NCBI GenBank assembly: GCA_964401615.1
Contig: CAYNZF010000022.1
Span: forward strand, 1 to 28,506
Reading direction: 5' to 3'
Length of the DNA: 28,506 nt
DNA from: JAXGQD01 sp964401615
GTDB taxonomy: Bacteria > Bacillota > Clostridia > Saccharofermentanales > Fastidiosipilaceae
Part shown: positions 24,368-28,506 of the stretch, piece by piece
Position numbering within the stretch: position 1 is the stretch's first letter
How the letters are laid out: each line of letters begins with the position of its first letter
Notes under the pieces: model-generated
What the model saw: only the letters and a program-made list of their open reading frames with translations
The model's database searches: none
Told to the model about the DNA's origin: nothing
Position numbers and translations under genes: made by a program

Positions 24368-26199
24368 TGGGAAAAATCAAACGGCTGGATCAAGTGACGG
24401 CGAACAGTATCGCTGCAGGTGAAGTCGTGGAAAGGCCGGCTTCTGTAATCAAAGAGCTTTGCGAAAATGCGCTCGACGCGGCGGCTGATATCATTTCCAT
24501 CGACACAGAGGGCGGTGGAATAAAGCTCATGCAGGTCACAGACAATGGGGTGGGCATGGACAGCGATGATGCCCTCGAGGCTTTCGAACGCCATGCTACC
24601 AGTAAATTGAGCCATATCGATGATCTGGAATCCATTCAAAGTATGGGTTTTAGAGGTGAAGCACTGGCTGCGATTTCAGCGGTAGGCCGGATCACCATGA
24701 CGACCCGGACAGCGGGAAGCTCTTTTGGTACGAAGATTTACATTGAGGGCGGTGAGCTGCTGGAACATGTCCCGCAGGCATGCCCCGAAGGGACCCGCTT
24801 CATCATCCGGGATTTATTTTACAACACCCCGGCTCGCTACAAGTTTTTAAAGAAGGACAGCACCGAGGCGGCCAAGATAAGCGAAATCGTACAGCGTCTG
24901 GCGCTTGCCCGCCCTGACGTCAGTTTCCGCTTGACCCATGCGAATAAAAAAGTGCTCCACACTCCGGGAAATAATGACCTGAGATCCACCATTTACGCGG
25001 TTTTTGGCAAAGAGTCCGCCGAGCAAAGCATTTACCTCACAGAGACAGAGGCCGAACAAGGCGTCCCTTTAAGCTTGCAGGGAGCCATCGGTTTACCGCT
25101 GAGCGCACGTCGTAACCGTAACAATCAGCTGTTTTTCGTCAATGACCGCCTTGTAAAATCACCGATTTTAACGCGGGCGCTGGAAGACGCTTATGCCGGC
25201 ACGCTCATGCAGGGCCAGTATCCTTTTGCCGTACTAAAATTGCATGTGCCGCAGAATTTGATTGACATCAATGTTCATCCGCAAAAAATGGAACTGCGTT
25301 TCTGGAACGAGCAGCTGGTGTTCTCCGCCGTCTATCACCTCATAAAAAATGCTTTGGCTGCAGGTTTAAGACACCCCGCGGACCTCGCTGCTGAAGTAGA
25401 GGACGCTAAAGAAAGCCGGAGCCCTCTAGACGAAGCTCCTCAACTTACAGCTGCATCAGCGCAATACGTCGCGCAAAGTCTTCCTGAAATCAAAAACACA
25501 GCGCTATTTCAATGGAACACTTCGAGTACAACTTCGGTTGATACCTACCTGGAGCCGGAGCAGCAAGCCCATGCTGTAGCCGAAAATGCGGATCAGGTTT
25601 TACCTGCTTTGCAGCGCGCGCGAATCATCGGTCAGCTTTTCAATACCTATATCATTCTGGAAGAAGAGAACAACTACTATTTGATTGACCAACATGCCGC
25701 CCACGAAAAAATTCTCTATGAAGAGATCCTGGCCGCCTATGCAAGTAATCGGGTCTTTTCTCAAAATTTGTTGAGCGCAGAGACCATCAAAATCAATTTC
25801 ACGGAAATGGCTGCGGTCGAAGAAGCCGCTGAATTTATTTCCTCATTGGGATTTGACATCGACCGTTTTTCCGACGACGAAGTACTGGTCCGCGCTGTCC
25901 CTGCCAGTCTTAGCCAAGCTGATCCCCGGGCTGTATTTTCAGCTTTGCTGGACCAAATAAGCGAAGATAGCAGCCCTTTGAGTTTGAAACAGGATCGTAA
26001 AAACCTGCAGCGCGCTTTTGCCACGAAAGCCTGTAAAGCTGCTGTAAAGGCCCACGACCTCTTAAGCACGGCTGAGATACAGCGTTTGATCGAGCGCCTG
26101 GTGCTTTTGGACAATCCCTATCAATGCCCGCACGGTCGCCCGGTCATAATCAAAAAAACACGTTACGAGTTGGAAAAACTCTTTAAACGAGTGGTCTGA
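24367..26199 (+). CDS. mutL: DNA mismatch repair protein MutL, endonuclease type
   Basis: MutL couples mismatch recognition to strand removal. The GHKL ATPase domain (about 1-330) has catalytic E30, N34, the DNGVGM motif at 59-64 and GFRGEAL at 94-100. After a variable linker (about 340-410), the C-terminal domain carries the metal-binding endonuclease motif DQHA-x2-E-x4-E starting at D441, plus ACKAAVKAHD and CPHGRPV (C587). The protein therefore probably nicks DNA itself, as expected in an organism without MutH. It starts on the last base of the mutS stop, and its own stop overlaps miaA by one base. Confidence 0.97.
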   Translation: MGKIKRLDQVTANSIAAGEVVERPASVIKELCENALDAAADIISIDTEGGGIKLMQVTDNGVGMDSDDALEAFERHATSKLSHIDDLESIQSMGFRGEALAAISAVGRITMTTRTAGSSFGTKIYIEGGELLEHVPQACPEGTRFIIRDLFYNTPARYKFLKKDSTEAAKISEIVQRLALARPDVSFRLTHANKKVLHTPGNNDLRSTIYAVFGKESAEQSIYLTETEAEQGVPLSLQGAIGLPLSARRNRNNQLFFVNDRLVKSPILTRALEDAYAGTLMQGQYPFAVLKLHVPQNLIDINVHPQKMELRFWNEQLVFSAVYHLIKNALAAGLRHPADLAAEVEDAKESRSPLDEAPQLTAASAQYVAQSLPEIKNTALFQWNTSSTTSVDTYLEPEQQAHAVAENADQVLPALQRARIIGQLFNTYIILEEENNYYLIDQHAAHEKILYEEILAAYASNRVFSQNLLSAETIKINFTEMAAVEEAAEFISSLGFDIDRFSDDEVLVRAVPASLSQADPRAVFSALLDQISEDSSPLSLKQDRKNLQRAFATKACKAAVKAHDLLSTAEIQRLIERLVLLDNPYQCPHGRPVIIKKTRYELEKLFKRVV

Positions 26200-27200
26200 T
26201 GAGAAATTTTCAAATCGATGACGAAAACCTTAACAAACCCTGGCCGCAAGCGCGACCGCTGAACGAGCGTTCGATCATTGTGCTGACGGGTCCGACGGCG
26301 GCGGGGAAATCAGCGCTGGCGCTGCAGCTGGCGATTAGGCTTGATGCGGAAATCGTCTGTGCCGACTCCATGCAAATATACAAGGGCCTCGATATTGGTA
26401 CGGCCAAAGCAAGCCCTAAGGAACAAGCTCAGGTGCCCCATCATCTTCTGGACCTCTGTGAAGTGCACGAAAATTACTCAACGGCACGCTATGTTGAGGC
26501 CGCGAAGCACTGTTTTAATGATATTATCCGGCGTGGCAAAACGCCGCTGCTGGTCGGTGGCACGACGCTCTACATATCCGCGCTGGTCGAAAACATGCAG
26601 TTCCCGGATCAGGAATTTGACACGGTCCTGCGGGAGCGTCTGCTTTCAGAAGCCCAAAGCAATGGCCCTGAAACAATGTACAAACAACTGCTTGAACTTG
26701 ACCCTGCATATGCGGCCCAGCTTCATCCCAATAATCAAAAACGCGTCTTGAGAGCTTTGGAAAGACTCTACAGCAGCCGCAGTACCGATAAGGAGCGCTT
26801 GCTCAGGCATGCGTCTGAGAAGTCGGAATACAACGAAGACTTTGATTACCGTGTTTTCTGCGTCAGTCAGCCAAGACAGCTTCTTTATCAAAGAATCAAC
26901 GCACGTGTCGAGCAGATGATAAAACAGGGTTTGCTGGAAGAAGCGGCCTGGCTCTTAAAGCAAAACCTTCCTCAAACAGCGACTTGCATGCAGGCTATTG
27001 GTTACAAGGAACTGTTTCCATATCTCAGAGGAGAACAAAAGCTGGCCGAAGTCAGCGAACGCCTGAAAGCCAATACCAGGCAATACGCGAAACGTCAGCT
27101 AACCTGGTTTAGAGCCAAAGTCTGGCCGATGTGGTTGTTTCCAAAGACAACAGAGGAAGCTTGCGAATTGATACTTAAAGAGATCATGCCGGAAAGCTAA
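26199..27200 (+). CDS. miaA: tRNA dimethylallyltransferase MiaA
   Basis: MiaA transfers a dimethylallyl group to A37 of tRNAs reading UNN codons, making the substrate of MiaB. The P-loop GPTAAGKS is at 31-38, the catalytic-site motif ADSMQIYKGLDIGTAK at 55-70 with D56, and the LVGGTTLYISAL segment lies near 113. The 333-residue protein has an N-terminal extension of about 25 residues before the P-loop strand, longer than usual. It shares one base with the mutL stop and has no clear ribosome binding site, so coupled translation is likely. mutL-miaA-hfq is a common order in diverse bacteria. Confidence 0.96.
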   Translation: MRNFQIDDENLNKPWPQARPLNERSIIVLTGPTAAGKSALALQLAIRLDAEIVCADSMQIYKGLDIGTAKASPKEQAQVPHHLLDLCEVHENYSTARYVEAAKHCFNDIIRRGKTPLLVGGTTLYISALVENMQFPDQEFDTVLRERLLSEAQSNGPETMYKQLLELDPAYAAQLHPNNQKRVLRALERLYSSRSTDKERLLRHASEKSEYNEDFDYRVFCVSQPRQLLYQRINARVEQMIKQGLLEEAAWLLKQNLPQTATCMQAIGYKELFPYLRGEQKLAEVSERLKANTRQYAKRQLTWFRAKVWPMWLFPKTTEEACELILKEIMPES

Positions 27201-27216
27201 GAAATAAATTTATTTC
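27201..27216. repeat. Perfect 16-bp AT-rich palindrome after miaA
   Basis: GAAATAAATTTATTTC begins on the first base after the miaA stop. It lacks GC pairs and a T run, so it is a poor terminator. It lies 12 bp upstream of the putative hfq -35 and could be a protein-binding site. Confidence 0.4.
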
Positions 27217-27228
27217 GCACATATCCGA

Positions 27229-27257
27229 TTGCCGCTGTTTGAGATTATCCCTAAACT
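27229..27257 (+). promoter_or_regulatory. Probable hfq promoter
   Basis: TTGCCG (27229-27234), 17-bp spacer, TAAACT (27252-27257). The predicted start near 27264 gives a leader of about 26 bases containing AAGGTGG. Confidence 0.45.
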
Positions 27258-27289
27258 AAAGCGCAAAGCAGGAAGGTGGGATCGGACTA

Positions 27290-27646
27290 ATGAGCGGTGC
27301 GGAAAATAATCAATTTCAAGATAAGGAAAGAAAATTTACTCCCGGTTTAACACAGGATGCCTACATCAATTCCTGTATCAAATCAAAAGTTGACGTGGAT
27401 ATATACATCCAGGGCAATCACATTTATTGCTGTAAAATTCTGGCTCATGATAATTCAGCCATAATGGTAAAAATTGGTGAAAAAATTGCCTTGCTCTACA
27501 AGTCGGCGGTTCAAGCCATCGTACCCGAGCAAGGCCATCATTTTAAGAGTCCGGCAAACAGCGGTCAAATATTAGCGGACGTTAGAACGCAGTACATGCG
27601 TTACTTGTCCAAGAATCGAGCAGCCGGGTCCATAAAAGGGAATTAA
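27290..27646 (+). CDS. hfq: Divergent RNA chaperone Hfq
   Basis: Hfq hexamers bind small RNAs and U-rich or A-rich RNA. The Sm-like core covers about residues 20-79: TQDAYINSCIKSK corresponds to the N-terminal helix (conserved Q22 and D23), then five strands ending in LLYKSAVQAIVP. The core aligns with Hfq with one extra residue in the strand 4 loop. Most Hfq proteins have YKH at the proximal U-binding pore; here the residues are Y70-K71-S72. The usual NGxxLxG turn is replaced by QGNHIYCC. A 39-residue polar tail follows. Position after miaA strongly supports the call. The last 24 codons overlap the 3' end of lexA on the other strand. Start chosen for AAGGTGG 10 bases upstream. Confidence 0.82.
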   Translation: MSGAENNQFQDKERKFTPGLTQDAYINSCIKSKVDVDIYIQGNHIYCCKILAHDNSAIMVKIGEKIALLYKSAVQAIVPEQGHHFKSPANSGQILADVRTQYMRYLSKNRAAGSIKGN

Positions 27647-28342
27647 GTCGTAAGCTGTGTTTTCCGGTTTGAGGTAGGGCTTACCCTCGTGTTTGATGAG
27701 ACGTTTGACCGTGGCTTCGTCGTCAATAAGCGCGACAATGATCTTTCCGTAATTGGCGGCGGAAGTTTTTTGAACCAGCACCGTATCACCATCCAGGATG
27801 GCGGCATCAACCATACTGTCTCCGCGCACATGCAGAAAAAAGAGTTCATCATTGTCGTTGAAATAATCAGCAGGGAAGGGAATCATGTATTCAACCTGTT
27901 CCGCTGCCAGAATTGGCACGCCTGCGGTGACGGTTCCGATTAGAGGAATGTAGCGGGTCTTCATGCGGGAAATGTCATTGTATTCCTCGTCACCTTCACC
28001 CGGCTCAGCCATGTCATTGTAATGAGGTTTCGAAGATAATTGTCTGGCCTGCAGTCCATTTAATGCTTCAGCAGGCAAAGCGATGGCGCGCCTTTTACCG
28101 GGTGTGTAAACGATTCGCCCCGCTTCAACAAGCCGTTTCAGATGAGCGTGCACCGTCGAAGTTGAACGGATATCCAGACCTGTGGAAATATCACGTACAG
28201 CCGGCGCGTAGCCATTGGCTTTGATGTATTCAATTACAAAATCATATACGGAATCGAGTGTTTCATTTAGATTCGCTCGTGTGAATTTATAGACTTTTTT
28301 CTCTTCGTCAGCTGTTGTTTTGGCTTCGTTTTTCCTGGTCAT
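27572..28342 (-). CDS. lexA: LexA repressor
   Basis: LexA represses SOS genes and cuts itself when bound to RecA filaments. The 256-residue protein has an N-terminal winged helix (about 25-90, with RSTSTVHAHLKRLVEAGRI as recognition region) and a C-terminal S24 peptidase domain. The cleavage site is A140-G141 in VTAGVP, the nucleophile is S176 in GDSM, and the general base is K213. It is longer than the usual 205-215 residues because of a charged N-terminal extension of about 20 residues and an acidic linker (about 98-128). GAGGTG lies 5-6 bases before the ATG. Two LexA-like sites in its promoter imply autoregulation. Its 3' end runs 75 nt into hfq. Confidence 0.96.
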   Translation of the reverse strand: MTRKNEAKTTADEEKKVYKFTRANLNETLDSVYDFVIEYIKANGYAPAVRDISTGLDIRSTSTVHAHLKRLVEAGRIVYTPGKRRAIALPAEALNGLQARQLSSKPHYNDMAEPGEGDEEYNDISRMKTRYIPLIGTVTAGVPILAAEQVEYMIPFPADYFNDNDELFFLHVRGDSMVDAAILDGDTVLVQKTSAANYGKIIVALIDDEATVKRLIKHEGKPYLKPENTAYDLIPFYGPGCSILGQVTHVLRSNVR

Positions 28343-28363
28343 TTCAACACCTCAACACATTAA

Positions 28364-28377
28364 AGAACGATTGTTTC
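28364..28377 (-). promoter_or_regulatory. LexA operator downstream of the lexA -10
   Basis: On the minus strand this reads GAAACAATCGTTCT, differing from the recA operator (6581-6594) at one base. It begins 10 bp after the lexA -10 box, where bound repressor would block transcription. Confidence 0.8.
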
Positions 28378-28387
28378 ATTTGTGATT

Positions 28388-28416
28388 AATATAGCAAAGA
28401 GGCTTTGTCATGTCAA
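28388..28416 (-). promoter_or_regulatory. lexA promoter
   Basis: On the minus strand TTGACA (28416-28411), a 17-bp spacer and TATATT (28393-28388) form a near-consensus promoter. Start predicted near 28381, giving a leader of about 39 bases that contains the operator and ribosome binding site. Confidence 0.85.
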
Positions 28417-28427
28417 ACTTTTGTTTG
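28414..28427. promoter_or_regulatory. Second LexA-like palindrome overlapping the lexA -35
   Basis: CAAAC-TTTT-GTTTG is a palindrome (perfect 5-bp arms) with the 5-4-5 layout of the LexA operator CGAAC-N4-GTTCG. It overlaps the lexA -35 box by three bases and may also cover a divergent promoter on the + strand. Confidence 0.5.
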
Positions 28428-28506
28428 TTATTGAGCTATCCGTAATAATGGCCGCAGTACATCACATAAAAATGCCCGCGAAATACAAGCAAGAAAATCA
28501 TGCAGA
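28421..28506 (+). other. Right edge: possible divergent promoter and start of a + strand gene
   Basis: TTGTTT (28421-28426), a 16-bp spacer and TAATAA (28443-28448) could form a promoter facing away from lexA. A frame from ATG 28472 (MPAKYKQENHA) is open to the window edge. No ribosome binding site is visible, and too little sequence remains to identify a gene. Confidence 0.18.

Noticed and set aside
1..28506. CRISPR arrays, transposases, phage genes or a novel defence operon
   Set aside because: No regular repeats, transposase or integrase motifs, or unassigned multi-gene cluster are present; nearly every gene belongs to a known core family.

Overview
This window is a compact, housekeeping stretch of a bacterial chromosome. 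Composition is near 50% GC by eye, and most genes are on the + strand with gaps of 0 to 60 bp. Gene content and motifs suggest a Firmicutes bacterium of the class Clostridia. The signs are a LexA with CGAAC-N4-GTTCG-like operators, an endonuclease-type MutL with no MutH, the miaA-hfq order, an rnc-smc-ftsY cluster, a DapL-type lysine/DAP pathway gene and an ECF-type vitamin transporter subunit. The organism call is inference; no 16S or other marker is present.

Layout. (1) 1-476: left edge with a possible partial minus-strand gene, then tRNA-Trp(CCA) with a consensus promoter and its own terminator, then the proC promoter and leader. (2) 477-6515: proC, rnhA, a Nudix ADP-ribose pyrophosphatase-like gene, ftsK/spoIIIE and cinA, several joined by 1-4 nt overlaps. 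(3) 6516-10354: recA with its own promoter and two LexA-like sites, then recX, rimO and pgsA. (4) 10355-17342: a 265-bp regulatory gap with three tandem promoter candidates, acpP and its terminator, then rnc, smc, ftsY and carA, closed by a strong bidirectional terminator. (5) 17393-19233, minus strand: an ECF transporter S component followed by dapL, convergent with carA. (6) 19418-27200: a FabG-like reductase, miaB, mutS, mutL and miaA, the last three joins overlapping by 1-4 nt. (7) 27201-28506: a divergent hfq, whose 3' end overlaps the 3' end of minus-strand lexA by 75 nt, then the lexA promoter with two operators and the right edge.

How the genes fit together. The window is rich in genome maintenance: recA, recX and lexA (SOS response), mutS and mutL (mismatch repair), rnhA, ftsK and smc (chromosome segregation) and cinA. 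It also holds tRNA and ribosome modification genes (miaA and miaB act in sequence on A37 of tRNA; rimO modifies ribosomal protein S12) and membrane, lipid and secretion genes (pgsA, acpP, ftsY). recA and lexA, at opposite ends of the window, share a 14-bp operator that differs at one base, which ties them into one regulon from sequence alone.

I found no mobile element, CRISPR array, rRNA or defence system, and no clearly new multi-gene system. The least ordinary signals are regulatory or structural: the recA/lexA operator pair, a 74-nt long hairpin between the divergent ECF and fabG-like genes, the acpP leader (tandem promoters and a Shine-Dalgarno sequence in a hairpin loop), a probable leaderless start for the fabG-like gene, the overlapping hfq/lexA ends, and an Hfq that lacks the usual YKH motif.
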